Source: SVEL01 sp045126475 (GTDB taxonomy: Bacteria; Bacillota; Clostridia; Lachnospirales; Lachnospiraceae). From it: a stretch of DNA of 64,000 bases. The notes beneath the pieces were generated by a model that worked only from the letters and a program-made list of their open reading frames with translations, did not search any database and had not been told where the DNA came from. Every line of letters starts with the position of its first letter. Positions within the stretch are counted from its first letter, which is position 1. This document shows, one piece after another, positions 51,387-61,214 of this stretch. A program made the position numbers and the translations under genes. The stretch spans positions 1-64,000 of the forward strand of contig JBGVOL010000026.1 in the NCBI GenBank assembly GCA_045126475.1, written 5' to 3'.

Positions 51387-51428
51387 ATATTACACCTGAA
51401 TTTACAGTGTTAGTGTAATATATGCTTA
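51380..51428. promoter_or_regulatory. 16-bp inverted repeat across the spmA start
   Basis: TAAGCATATATTACAC (51380-51395) and GTGTAATATATGCTTA (51413-51428) are perfect inverted repeats with a 17-nt loop. On the minus strand the 3' arm holds the spmA start codon and the loop the AGGTG ribosome site. It could end transcription from the DUF885 gene, hide the start of spmA, or be a regulator site. Confidence 0.55.
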
Positions 51429-51441
51429 CAATGTTAAAATG

Positions 51442-53208
51442 TTACTGTTCCTTTATCCACATATACATTCTGTCAAGGATAATGTCAAAATAGGTAGGAC
51501 CTGTTTCAAGAATAAATCTGTGAAATTCCTTTATGTCAAAATCACTTTTCAGCAAACGGGCAGCTTCGGAACAGAGCTCCTGGATTTCAAGGCGTCCGAA
51601 GTAGTACTGCAGATATGTGGCAGGATCATTGATAAAGGTTTCATAAAGCATACTTGCGTGGGATGTGGCAATGCCGTATTTGGAAATAAAATTTTTTACA
51701 TCATCAAGCTGCCAGCCCTCATAATTAACACCGATATCAATTCTTGAATACAATGCGAACCCGAAAGAATCGTCGATGGCAAGCGCCTCGCCAACAGTTT
51801 CATCAAGACCGCTCCACTTATATGAATAGTGCTCAACATATTTTGCCCATCCCTCCGAGTAGCCGTTGAACTGCATAAGAGTGCGGACCGGATGTGGACT
51901 TAGACTTAAAAAGTAATTGTTCTGATACATATGTCCCGGAACACCTTCATGGGCAAGGGTCGGAAATAAGTCCATGCCCGCGTATTCCTCACTGCCGTTT
52001 ACATATATTATATTTCTCCTGTAGTTGTCATAGGGCGGAAGAATGTAGTATGCAGGATTAGACGAGCTTTCCATTGATTTGGCAACATATTTAAGGGTGT
52101 AATCGGTACATGCAGGTTCAGGGAAATCATCAAGAATGGCACTCATCTGATACGATATAATTTCATCCGGTTCTGAATAAATATATTCAAGTTCGCCTGT
52201 CATCCGGTTAAGTATATCGGGGTCTGATTTTAGGAGCTTTCTCATGCGGTTAAGACAGTCATATATATCTGTCTCAACAATTGCTATAAGCTCGTCAAGA
52301 GTTTTGGAAGAACCGGTGTAGAGTCTCACAAGGTCCTCGTAATATTCCTTACCTCCGTCATATTGACACAGACCGCCGTCCACTGTTCTTGAACCCTTTA
52401 AATCTTTTAAAGTGTCTATAATGTTTTGGATTGCAGGAATAAAGTTATCCACGGCAAGCTGACGGATTTGAGTTTTATAGTTTTCCTTTTCATCTGCCGA
52501 AAGGAAATCGCATTTATCGATTGTATCGCAAATAACCGGCAAAAAAGCAGGCTCCGATGCAGATAAAATATCCTCGCACTGGGAAACAGCTTCGTCCATG
52601 GAAGTATCAGTGAGGGCATAACCCTTTCCGGCACGCCATCTTTCATATTCCAAAATGCTGTTTACATAGTCATCGCAGGTGCTTAATACCGTCAGATAGT
52701 TCTTTATATCGTCCTCATCATATATGGCGTACTCCGACAATATAAGAGGGAGTTGGAACTGTATACCTGATGCCGGCGACAGGGATTCGCTAAAGTAATA
52801 ATATTTATCAATTGTTTCGCTGTTTTCAAGATATGTTTTGAGAGTGTCATATGTCAACTGCTGTTCATAAGTGAGTGCACTGTAATCATAAGACAATAAA
52901 TCGTTATACAGTTCCCTGTCCTCATCGACGGCCGAAGCAAATGCTTCTGCAGAGTAATCGCCCCAGATACTCTCATATTCTGTTATGCCAAAGTCCTCAG
53001 GATGAACAAGGTCAAAATGTGTTGATACCATACTGTATGACATTGAGTCAACATATGTTTCCGTAAGAAAGTCATTGAAACTTTTTTGAATAGCTTTTGT
53101 TTCGTTGTTATTAGGACTGTCAGGACTGTTGTTATGACATCCCGAAAGAAGGAGTGATGCCGACAGTACAAGTGCGGTAAGCCTTGTTAAAAGATTTTTT
53201 CTTTGCAT
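51442..53208 (-). CDS. DUF885-family lipoprotein, putative metallopeptidase
   Basis: A 588-aa exported lipoprotein: signal peptide with lipobox LLLSGC (Cys about 24) and a polar linker (HNNSPDSPNNNET), then a DUF885 domain. The HEGVPGH motif is at His420-His426 (LAHEGVPGHMYQ) and a downstream EGWAKYVEHY likely supplies the third ligand, consistent with a zinc carboxypeptidase-like fold. It probably trims peptides outside the membrane. It is divergent from the secreted protein at 53372, sharing the 163-bp gap. AAAGGAA precedes the start. Confidence 0.85.
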   Translation of the reverse strand: MQRKNLLTRLTALVLSASLLLSGCHNNSPDSPNNNETKAIQKSFNDFLTETYVDSMSYSMVSTHFDLVHPEDFGITEYESIWGDYSAEAFASAVDEDRELYNDLLSYDYSALTYEQQLTYDTLKTYLENSETIDKYYYFSESLSPASGIQFQLPLILSEYAIYDEDDIKNYLTVLSTCDDYVNSILEYERWRAGKGYALTDTSMDEAVSQCEDILSASEPAFLPVICDTIDKCDFLSADEKENYKTQIRQLAVDNFIPAIQNIIDTLKDLKGSRTVDGGLCQYDGGKEYYEDLVRLYTGSSKTLDELIAIVETDIYDCLNRMRKLLKSDPDILNRMTGELEYIYSEPDEIISYQMSAILDDFPEPACTDYTLKYVAKSMESSSNPAYYILPPYDNYRRNIIYVNGSEEYAGMDLFPTLAHEGVPGHMYQNNYFLSLSPHPVRTLMQFNGYSEGWAKYVEHYSYKWSGLDETVGEALAIDDSFGFALYSRIDIGVNYEGWQLDDVKNFISKYGIATSHASMLYETFINDPATYLQYYFGRLEIQELCSEAARLLKSDFDIKEFHRFILETGPTYFDIILDRMYMWIKEQ

Positions 53209-53371
53209 TTCAAATTCCTTTCCGTGTTATGAATGTATATATTTACAATGGTACAAATTGCATCATATTTTATGAACAGTTTACAACAGGTTCATTTTAT
53301 GATATGCTTTTTTTATTGAATTAATGCGAGTTATGTGATTGCCCATTCTTACGGAGAGAGAAAGGGGCAGA

Positions 53372-55885
53372 ATGAAAAAACACACATCTAAATTTTTATT
53401 ATTCTTTGCAGGAGCAGTATTTATACTGTTGTTTTTCGCAGCAAATCCCATAAGGGCAATGGCGGATGAATTATATTTTGATGATGAGGGAAATCTTTAT
53501 TTTGTAACAAGAGACAAGAAGGCATCGGGAAGTGTCAGGTACATGACCATAGGATGGGTCATAAAAAGATATGATATGCCCATGAATGTGCCCGGGCAGC
53601 AGTACGTCATAGTGACGAAGACAAACTACAAGCCCGATGAACCTGATCCGACAGACAGCAGATATGTGTACACTTATTTTAAGTCGGACAAGGATGAGAT
53701 ACTTGGGGCTGTTAAAAGTGTTTCAAATGAGTGGTACGACATACTGGTAAATTACGGAGACACTGTATATATAGACAGTGTAATGACGGTTGTAAACGGT
53801 GACAGACAGCTTGGCTATCTGTATCCGGGTGGAGCGCATACAGGTGAGGTCTATTTCACATATGACGGAATAGCCGGAGCGAGAGACTGGGCATCCAAAA
53901 GCGGAATTAGAGCATATTTTGATATGGCAGTAACATTTCATGCCATTGTCGAGGGAAGAGAGCCTGACGAGGAGGTAGTCGGAGAGGATACGATTATCAT
54001 TAGCAGTTCGGTATGCGCTTCGTTTCAAAACGGCTCAAGGTCTTATGACATTACTGCGGGAATACCGTCAGGAGAATCAATGTATCTTGAAGGTTATGCT
54101 GATATGGGTAAATATACGATTACGTGCAGGCGTGTAACGGCGGAATATTCTGTGGATGTTGTTGTGCCGGTAACATACATACTGAAGTGGACTGACTATG
54201 AAGGTGTGGCAAGAGAGAAGGAAAAGCAGGTAAACTATAAATATACGGTGAAGCGTCAGTTTCAATATTATACCTTTGAGAATGCGGAAAAATATATGCT
54301 CAGTGAAGTCATTTTAAGGGGAGGTGTCACAGGGGGAGAGTACAGAATACCTGTCAACACAGGAGGGCAGAATGATGTCATGGACGGTACGGTGGTTTAC
54401 GGGGATGTGAGCAATCATATTATGGGCTGCAATATGCACAGTGTCACCAATGCGGATACCATAGTAGTGACAGGTTCAGATTATTTGAAACCGTCAATAC
54501 CCGATGCCGACTACAGTGGGGTGGCAGAGTCCCTTGTGGGTGATGTGAAGGTAAGAAGCGACAGGGTTGTTGTGGGAGGCAATGTCATAATGTCCGATGA
54601 TGTGAAAAATAAGTCAGGTGCGTCACCGGAGGGAGCGATTGTGGGTGAAGCTGTATATGTGAACGAGGAAAACATATTTATTCCCAAGAATACAAGAAAC
54701 GGAAATTACAGAGTCGACATATCACTTCTATATAAAAATGAATCAGGAGATATTTATACATACACTGGTTCAGGCCTTAGAAGTGTGACGGTTCACACTC
54801 CCGTGGTCTGTGACGGAACGGCAGGCGCCCATAAGACACTTAATCAGGCAGTGGAGCCGAAGTCGTATGATATAGTTCTCGGTGAACCTTTCAGGATAAG
54901 CTTCAATGATTTCGGAATGCACAGAAATATCATGGGATACGGACTTAAGTCGTACGGAAAATATGTGGGAATACGTCAGGTGTGCTGCCCATTTGATGTT
55001 ATATATAAGGGCATAAGATATGAGGAAGGAAAATGGATAACTCTCGGTTCATACAGTGATGAGCTTATATTGTGTGAGGATAACAGAGAGGGGGAATATG
55101 AGATTCGTATAAGAACGCTGGCGTATAATGCGGACTATATAACGGATGATGGTGTAATACAGGAAAATGCCAATACGGACAGGGACAAATACGGAGCGGG
55201 CAGAAACATAAATGTCAGGGTTATCGGAAAACTTTGTAATCTTAGGGTATATGACGGAGAGGAGGAAAGCAGGGCAGAGAACATGCCTGTTGCAGCAGGA
55301 CTCGTGTCCTATGAGACAGATGAAAGTGACATTAAATCGGAGTTTGATATACATATTGCTACAGTCGGAGATATAGGTGACGGTGACTATCTTCGTGTAA
55401 AGTACGATTACTTTTATGAGGGGGTTGACGGCAGCATTATGCCGGTGGAGGTTTATGAGGTTGCAAATCGTGATCAGATAGATTATGAAACTCTCAATAA
55501 ATTCGTAGAAGATGATATATGGAGCAGGGATATATGTCAACTGAACGGCAACAAGGGTCAGTGGGTAAAAACATATACATTTCCCCGGGAGTTTATTGTT
55601 GTGCCGGAGGGAACCACGGCAGAAGACATAAAAGAGGCTGCCAGGGAAGATAAAGTCAATGAACTTATTATAAATGGCGGAAGCCTCATAGTGACCGCAG
55701 ATATTGTCAGGTATAAGGACGGTGCAGCATTTCTTGATTACATTAACGGGGAGAACAGCAAAAAGGGATATTGTAATATGTGGCTTAAGGAAGGCGGAAG
55801 TACAGTATACGGATATGGTGCAATCATAAAATACGGACTTCCCGGAAAGGATTACTATGATTATGAAGTAAAGGGAACACATTGA
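53372..55885 (+). CDS. Large secreted protein, unknown (DUF5704-like)
   Basis: An 837-aa exported protein: signal peptide MKKHTSKFLLFFAGAVFILL continuing to about ANPIRAMA, then all beta-rich soluble sequence with no membrane helix or sortase motif at the C-terminus. The first domain (ELYFDDEGNLYFVTRDKKAS) resembles a Clostridial secreted family I know as DUF5704, from memory only. Many Tyr/Asp/Gly strands suggest several Ig-like or jelly-roll modules; the function is unknown. ATG 53372 has AAAGGGG just upstream; an in-frame TTG at 53339 precedes it. Confidence 0.75.
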   Translation: MKKHTSKFLLFFAGAVFILLFFAANPIRAMADELYFDDEGNLYFVTRDKKASGSVRYMTIGWVIKRYDMPMNVPGQQYVIVTKTNYKPDEPDPTDSRYVYTYFKSDKDEILGAVKSVSNEWYDILVNYGDTVYIDSVMTVVNGDRQLGYLYPGGAHTGEVYFTYDGIAGARDWASKSGIRAYFDMAVTFHAIVEGREPDEEVVGEDTIIISSSVCASFQNGSRSYDITAGIPSGESMYLEGYADMGKYTITCRRVTAEYSVDVVVPVTYILKWTDYEGVAREKEKQVNYKYTVKRQFQYYTFENAEKYMLSEVILRGGVTGGEYRIPVNTGGQNDVMDGTVVYGDVSNHIMGCNMHSVTNADTIVVTGSDYLKPSIPDADYSGVAESLVGDVKVRSDRVVVGGNVIMSDDVKNKSGASPEGAIVGEAVYVNEENIFIPKNTRNGNYRVDISLLYKNESGDIYTYTGSGLRSVTVHTPVVCDGTAGAHKTLNQAVEPKSYDIVLGEPFRISFNDFGMHRNIMGYGLKSYGKYVGIRQVCCPFDVIYKGIRYEEGKWITLGSYSDELILCEDNREGEYEIRIRTLAYNADYITDDGVIQENANTDRDKYGAGRNINVRVIGKLCNLRVYDGEEESRAENMPVAAGLVSYETDESDIKSEFDIHIATVGDIGDGDYLRVKYDYFYEGVDGSIMPVEVYEVANRDQIDYETLNKFVEDDIWSRDICQLNGNKGQWVKTYTFPREFIVVPEGTTAEDIKEAAREDKVNELIINGGSLIVTADIVRYKDGAAFLDYINGENSKKGYCNMWLKEGGSTVYGYGAIIKYGLPGKDYYDYEVKGTH

Positions 55886-55998
55886 GGATAGTTTAGAAGA
55901 GTGTTGCACTGAAGAGGTATGTGTATTAGAATAGACATAGAGACACGTAGTTGTGATATTTGATAGTACTGCGATATAATCTGTGAAAAGGAGGCCCC

Positions 55999-57174
55999 AT
56001 GAAAAAGAAGATAATATACATACTACTGATTTCTGTATTACTGATTTCTGCTGTTATGGTTGTAATTAGTGAGTTTAGCGAAAAAACTCCCATGGAAGAG
56101 ACAACCGACGATGTCGAAACAGAAGAAACGTCTCAGCAGACAGAGGAACAGACAACTTTGGATGTGCCGGAGGAAACTACTGAGGATAATACAGTGGCGG
56201 AAATACCGGAGTATGAGCTGATAATACCGGACATACAGAGTATCATCGGAGAAGAGAGGGGCATCTTTGCAACCGTTATGGATATTGCAGTTTTTAATGA
56301 AAGAATATACGCAGTAGCAAAAATTGTTGGTATGGAACAGGGAATCAAGGCATACAAATTGGTGTCATTTAAACCGGACGGAAGTGACATCCAATCTGTT
56401 GAACTTGAGGAGCCTTCTGTTAAAATGAATGATGATATGGCAGAAGAGGTTTTAATCGGACAGGACGGAAACATTTATGCCGTAAGAAACTATAATCCTT
56501 CTGTGTCATGGTCTTTGTGGTACACAGGTGACATTCACCTTTTGTCTTGGGGAACGGATGGAACACTGATATCTGAGACTGCTTTAGAAGTGCCGGATAT
56601 AGATGAAGATAAAAGTGTGCAGATATGGACATTTAATGTAACTAAAGAGGGAAATATTGCGCTATTGTGTTGTTCGACAGAGGGGCACGGGTCTGTAATT
56701 CATTTAGGAAAAGACGGAAGCATAGATGAATGGATTGAGATGGCTCAGGACGAATCATACACTTCATGGTGGAATGCAAATGATGGAACGTTTGTATCAT
56801 ATTACGGGGAAGAAGTTGGCTCGACCCATAAATATAACTATTATTACAAGACATACGATATAGACAGTCGCATGTTTTCTGAAAAGGTCAGGGTATTGAT
56901 ACCCGGTAAAATGGATGAGTACAATCAGATATTTGGAAAATGTACCGGAAGAAATATACTGATACTGGAAAAAGATGATTGTTTTTATCGGCATGATGTA
57001 GGTACAGAGGAAATAAGACTTTTGGTAAATCCAAGCAGCGCAGGATATAACAATGAACGCTTCCGTGATTTAATACTGATGGATGATGATATATTGGTTT
57101 GGCGCTATGAGAATATGTTTGATCCACACGATAACAGGGTTGCTGTTTTAACGCCGAAGGAAAATACCCCTTGA
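55999..57174 (+). CDS. Membrane-anchored extracytoplasmic protein, probable beta-propeller
   Basis: A 391-aa protein: N-terminal signal-anchor (IIYILLISVLLISAVMVVI), a Glu/Thr-rich linker (about 30-70; EETTDDVETEETSQQTEEQT), then a repeat-rich beta domain. Strands such as IYAVAKIVGMEQGIKAYKLV, VLIGQDGNIYAVRNY and GNIALLCCSTEGHGSVIHLG have the cadence of propeller blades. No enzyme motif is seen. AAAAGGAGG precedes ATG 55999; TTGTGA-18-TATAAT near 55950-55978 may be its promoter. The build is similar to the protein at 44662. The metG promoter overlaps its stop. Confidence 0.7.
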   Translation: MKKKIIYILLISVLLISAVMVVISEFSEKTPMEETTDDVETEETSQQTEEQTTLDVPEETTEDNTVAEIPEYELIIPDIQSIIGEERGIFATVMDIAVFNERIYAVAKIVGMEQGIKAYKLVSFKPDGSDIQSVELEEPSVKMNDDMAEEVLIGQDGNIYAVRNYNPSVSWSLWYTGDIHLLSWGTDGTLISETALEVPDIDEDKSVQIWTFNVTKEGNIALLCCSTEGHGSVIHLGKDGSIDEWIEMAQDESYTSWWNANDGTFVSYYGEEVGSTHKYNYYYKTYDIDSRMFSEKVRVLIPGKMDEYNQIFGKCTGRNILILEKDDCFYRHDVGTEEIRLLVNPSSAGYNNERFRDLILMDDDILVWRYENMFDPHDNRVAVLTPKENTP

Positions 57175-57484
57175 CAAAACCATCTTATCTTACTAAACTT
57201 ACCATATATATGGAAAAGGCAATGAAGAGAAGAGTAGTTTCACAGGATATGCAAAGAGAGCTCCGGTTGCTGGGAAGGAGTCATGGGTGGTGAGATGAAG
57301 ATGGTCTTGGAGCTTCGCACTGAGCCGGAAGGTTAGGATGCGACGGTTTACCGCCGTTATACGGTGAGACTGTGATAGCAGTCGCAGAGGCAGGTAGTGC
57401 GAATTACCTGTGAAATAAAGTGGTACCACGTGAGATTAACTCTCGTCTTTATATGCCTTTGGGCAATAAAGGCGGGAGTCTTTT
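57171..57484 (+). promoter_or_regulatory. metG promoter and T-box riboswitch
   Basis: TTGACA (57171-57176, overlapping the previous stop), 17 nt, TAAACT (57194-57199). The leader is a tRNA-sensing T-box: AGAGTAG at the base of stem I, a specifier-position ATG (Met) at 57301-57303 before GGAGCTTCGCACTGAGCC, the T-box sequence AAAGTGGTACCACG (57417-57430), and a terminator ACTCTCGTCTTTAT (57439-57452) with ATAAAGGCGGGAGT (57466-57479) plus TTTT. Uncharged initiator or elongator tRNA-Met would stabilise the antiterminator and turn metG on. Confidence 0.92.
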
Positions 57485-57510
57485 ATTTTATTTCAAATGG
57501 AGGATTTATA

Positions 57511-59460
57511 ATGAACAAGAAACCATATTATATTACAACAGCCATAGCTTACACTTCCGGTAAGCCACATATTGGAAATACTTATGAGGTAGTTCTTGCA
57601 GACAGCATTGCAAGATTCAAAAGACAGCAGGGTTATGACGTATTTTTCCAGACAGGAACAGACGAGCACGGACAGAAGATTGAACAGAAGGCAGAGGCAG
57701 CCGGTATCACACCAAAGCAATTTGTAGATAATGTGTCAGGCGAGATTAAGCGCATCTGGGATTTGATGAACACCTCATATGATAAATTTATCAGAACAAC
57801 AGACGAGTACCATGAGAAGCAGGTTCAGAAGATATTTAAAAAGCTCTACGATAAGGGCGATATTTATAAAGGACATTATGAGGGAATGTACTGTACTCCG
57901 TGTGAGTCATTCTTTACAGCATCACAGCTTGTAGACGGCAAGTGTCCTGACTGCGGAAGACCGTGTCAGCCTGCAAAGGAGGAGGCATACTTCTTTAAAC
58001 TCAGCAAGTATACCGACAGACTTATAAAACATATCGAGGAGCATCCTGAGTTTATCCAGCCTGAGTCAAGAAAAAATGAGATGATGAACAATTTCATTAA
58101 GGCAGGACTTCAGGACCTTTGTGTATCACGTTCATCATTTAAATGGGGAATTCCTGTGGATTTTGATGACAAACATGTTATCTATGTGTGGATAGATGCA
58201 TTATCAAACTACATCACCGGTCTGGGATATGATGTAGACGGTAACCACGGAGAGAATTTTAAGAAGTACTGGAGCGCAGACCTTCATCTCATAGGAAAAG
58301 ATATCTTAAGATTCCATACAATATACTGGCCAATTATGCTTATGGCACTCGACATTCCGCTTCCAAAGCAGGTATTTGGACATCCATGGCTTCTTCAGGG
58401 AGACGGAAAGATGAGTAAGTCAAAAGGAAATGTTATCTATGCCGATGACCTTGTTGATTTCTTTGGCGTTGATGCTGTACGTTATTTTGTACTTCACGAA
58501 ATGCCGTTTGAAAATGATGGTGTCATTACATGGGAGCTGCTTGTTGAGAGACTTAACTCAGAGCTTGCAAATACCCTCGGAAATCTTGTAAACAGAACTA
58601 TATCTATGCTTAATAAATACTTTGACGGAGAAGTTGTAAATGCTAATGTACACGGAGAGGGAGGCTTTGATGATGACCTTAAGGCGTGTGCAATAGCAGC
58701 AGCAGGCAAGGTATCAGAGAAGATGGATAAGCTTCGTGTGGCTGATGCCATTACGGAAGTGTTCACATTATTTAAGAGATGCAATAAGTATATTGATGAG
58801 ACAATGCCATGGGCACTTGCAAAGGATGAGGCACAGTCAGACAGACTTAAGACAGTTTTATATAACCTTGTTGAGTCAATATGTATCGGAGCAACTCTTT
58901 TAGAGTCATTTATGCCTGAGACATCGGAGAAGATTCTCGCACAGTTAAATGCCGACAAGAGAAGCCTTGAAGAGCTTGACACATTCGGAAAATATCCTTC
59001 AGGAAATAAGGTTACAGACAAGCCTGAGATATTATTTGCAAGACTTGACATGGAAGAGGTAATGGCTAAAGTTGCAGAGCTTCAGAAAGCTTCGGCACAG
59101 CCTGAGATAAAGTACCCGGAGGTAGAGCCGAAGGAGGAAATCTCAATTGATGACTTTGACAAGATTCAGATAAGAGTCGGTGAGGTTCTTGAGTGCGCTC
59201 CTGTGCCAAAGGCAAAGAAGCTTTTATGCTCAAAGATAAGAGTCGGAAATGAAGTGCGCCAGATAGTGTCAGGCATTGCAGCATATTATAAGCCGGAAGA
59301 AATGGTAGGAAAGAAAGTGGCAGTTATCACAAACCTTAAACCGGTGAAACTCTGCGGTGTATTATCAGAGGGAATGATACTTGCAGCATCAGATGAGGAA
59401 GGAAACCTGTCAGTTCTTACTGTTGACAAGGATATCATTGCAGGCAGCGAGGTGCGTTAG
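57511..59460 (+). CDS. metG: Methionyl-tRNA synthetase
   Basis: A 649-aa class I synthetase. HIGN at 20-23 (the HIGH motif), KMSKS at 300-304, a zinc knuckle with CTPCESF and CPDCGRPC, the anticodon-binding helical domain, and a C-terminal EMAP/Trbp-type tRNA-binding domain (about 545-649; DFDKIQIRVGEVLECAPVPK) that helps dimerise. ATG 57511 follows TGGAGG by 7 nt. Open sequence upstream in frame is leader RNA, not protein. It is regulated by the T-box at 57171-57484. Confidence 0.97.
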   Translation: MNKKPYYITTAIAYTSGKPHIGNTYEVVLADSIARFKRQQGYDVFFQTGTDEHGQKIEQKAEAAGITPKQFVDNVSGEIKRIWDLMNTSYDKFIRTTDEYHEKQVQKIFKKLYDKGDIYKGHYEGMYCTPCESFFTASQLVDGKCPDCGRPCQPAKEEAYFFKLSKYTDRLIKHIEEHPEFIQPESRKNEMMNNFIKAGLQDLCVSRSSFKWGIPVDFDDKHVIYVWIDALSNYITGLGYDVDGNHGENFKKYWSADLHLIGKDILRFHTIYWPIMLMALDIPLPKQVFGHPWLLQGDGKMSKSKGNVIYADDLVDFFGVDAVRYFVLHEMPFENDGVITWELLVERLNSELANTLGNLVNRTISMLNKYFDGEVVNANVHGEGGFDDDLKACAIAAAGKVSEKMDKLRVADAITEVFTLFKRCNKYIDETMPWALAKDEAQSDRLKTVLYNLVESICIGATLLESFMPETSEKILAQLNADKRSLEELDTFGKYPSGNKVTDKPEILFARLDMEEVMAKVAELQKASAQPEIKYPEVEPKEEISIDDFDKIQIRVGEVLECAPVPKAKKLLCSKIRVGNEVRQIVSGIAAYYKPEEMVGKKVAVITNLKPVKLCGVLSEGMILAASDEEGNLSVLTVDKDIIAGSEVR

Positions 59461-59528
59461 TTTCAAAGAAGCGAAGCAGCCGGTTTAACGCAGTTGAATG
59501 TAACGTAGGGTGAACATTGGAGAGTATT

Positions 59529-60308
59529 ATGACAAAAATAATCGATACACATGCACATTATGATGATGAGCGTTTTGATGACGACAGGGACATTCTTTTA
59601 AACGGTATGCAGCAGCAGGGCGTCGGCATTATTGTCAATGCTTCTGCAACGGTGCGGGGCTGTATGGAGTCCTTAAGGCTGGCTGAAAAGTACGATTTTA
59701 TGTACACCATGGCGGGAATTCATCCAAGTGATGTGACGGATTTGGAAAAGCCGGGAGTATTTGAGGACATAAAGAAGGTGGCAGAACATGAAAAGTGTGT
59801 TGCCATAGGTGAGATTGGCCTTGATTATTACTGGGATGAGCCCGAGAGGGATATTCAGAAGAAATGGTTTACAGAGCAGTTGAAATTCGCTGCACAGATA
59901 AAAAAGCCCGTTAATATTCATTCAAGAGATGCCTTCTCTGACACACTGGATATCATGAAAAGTTGTGGTGCAGAGGATATAGGAGGCATCATACACTGCT
60001 TTTCATATGGTGTGGATTGCGCAAGGCAGTTTCTTGATATGGGCTTTTATCTTGGCATCGGTGGTGTTGTAACATTTAAAAACGGAAAGAAACTTAAGGA
60101 AGTGGTAGAGTATGCGCCACTTGACAGGATTGTTCTTGAGACGGATTGCCCGTATCTTTCACCGGAGCCAAACAGAGGTAAAAGAAATGATTCTGCCAAT
60201 ATACGATATGTGGCAGAGAAGATAGCCGAGATAAAGAATATTTCAGCCGAGGAGGTTATACGCATCACGGCAGACAATGCCTGTGATGTATACGGAATCA
60301 GCAGATGA
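59529..60308 (+). CDS. tatD: TatD-family metal-dependent hydrolase/DNase
   Basis: A 259-aa TIM-barrel enzyme with DTHAHYDD (metal His pair), GEIGLDYYWDEP (Glu ligand), HSRDAFSDT, GGIIHCFSY and LETDCPYLSP (final Asp), the full TatD ligand set. TatD proteins are 3'-5' DNases and may also deacylate D-aminoacyl-tRNA. ATG 59529 is 6 nt from GGAG (59519-59522). It is followed by rsmA with a 15-nt gap, the common Firmicute metG-tatD-(rnmV)-rsmA order; rnmV is absent here. Confidence 0.93.
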   Translation: MTKIIDTHAHYDDERFDDDRDILLNGMQQQGVGIIVNASATVRGCMESLRLAEKYDFMYTMAGIHPSDVTDLEKPGVFEDIKKVAEHEKCVAIGEIGLDYYWDEPERDIQKKWFTEQLKFAAQIKKPVNIHSRDAFSDTLDIMKSCGAEDIGGIIHCFSYGVDCARQFLDMGFYLGIGGVVTFKNGKKLKEVVEYAPLDRIVLETDCPYLSPEPNRGKRNDSANIRYVAEKIAEIKNISAEEVIRITADNACDVYGISR

Positions 60309-60323
60309 GGAGGATAAGACCGT

Positions 60324-61184
60324 ATGGCTACATTAGGTATACCAAAAAACACCATAGAGATATTGCAGAAGTATAATTTTATATTTCAGAAACGATACGG
60401 ACAGAATTTCCTTATCGATACGAGAGTTCTTGAAAAGATTATTGCAGCTTCGGGAATTACAAAGGATGATATGGTTCTTGAAGTCGGTCCCGGCATCGGT
60501 ACCATGACTCAGTATCTTTGCGAGTCGGCAAGGAAAGTTATAGCAGTAGAGATTGATAAGAATCTGATACCCATACTTGAGAACGATACTCTTTCGGAAT
60601 ATGATAATGTCACAGTTATAAATGAAGATATATTAAAGCTCGATATAAATGAGCTTGTGGCGCGGGAGAATGACGGAAAGCCTATAAAGGTCGTGGCAAA
60701 TCTTCCGTATTACATCACGACACCTATTATTATGGGATTGTTTGAAAGCCATGTTCCCATAGAAAGCATTACCATAATGGTACAAAAAGAGGTGGCAGAC
60801 CGTATGCAGTGTGGCCCGGGAACAAAGGACTACGGAGCGTTGTCCCTTGCGGTTCAGTATTATGCAAAACCGGAGATTATAGCAAATGTTCCGCCAAACT
60901 GTTTTATGCCAAGACCAAATGTGGGTTCTGCGGTCATAAGGCTTACCCGCCACGAGGAAGCACCTGTAAAGGTGAAGGATGAGAAGCTTCTGTTTAAGCT
61001 GATTCGTGCGGCATTTAACCAGAGAAGAAAAACACTTCAAAACAGTATCAACAATTCACCTGAATTGAGTTTGAGCAAAGAGCAGGTGGTAAGTGCCCTT
61101 GATTCAATGGGACTAAGTCAGACTATTCGAGGTGAAGCCTTAAGCCTTGAGCAGTTTGCCGAGCTTGCAAACCTTCTTTCGTAA
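60324..61184 (+). CDS. rsmA: 16S rRNA A1518/A1519 dimethyltransferase (KsgA)
   Basis: A 286-aa SAM enzyme that dimethylates two adenines in helix 45 of 16S rRNA. RYGQNFLIDTRVLEKI, VLEVGPGIGTMTQYL (SAM motif I), NEDILKLD and VANLPYYITTPI (catalytic NLPY) are present, plus the C-terminal helical domain with FNQRRKTLQNSI. AGGAGG precedes ATG 60324. It is cotranscribed with tatD. Confidence 0.96.
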   Translation: MATLGIPKNTIEILQKYNFIFQKRYGQNFLIDTRVLEKIIAASGITKDDMVLEVGPGIGTMTQYLCESARKVIAVEIDKNLIPILENDTLSEYDNVTVINEDILKLDINELVARENDGKPIKVVANLPYYITTPIIMGLFESHVPIESITIMVQKEVADRMQCGPGTKDYGALSLAVQYYAKPEIIANVPPNCFMPRPNVGSAVIRLTRHEEAPVKVKDEKLLFKLIRAAFNQRRKTLQNSINNSPELSLSKEQVVSALDSMGLSQTIRGEALSLEQFAELANLLS

Positions 61185-61214
61185 AAGTTTTAAAGGTCAG
61201 TGGAGGAAAAAACA

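Noticed and set aside
55049..55909. Minus-strand open frame of 286 codons opposite the large secreted protein
   Set aside because: Antisense shadow: no ribosome site and no domain-like pattern, while the plus strand carries a full signal peptide protein.
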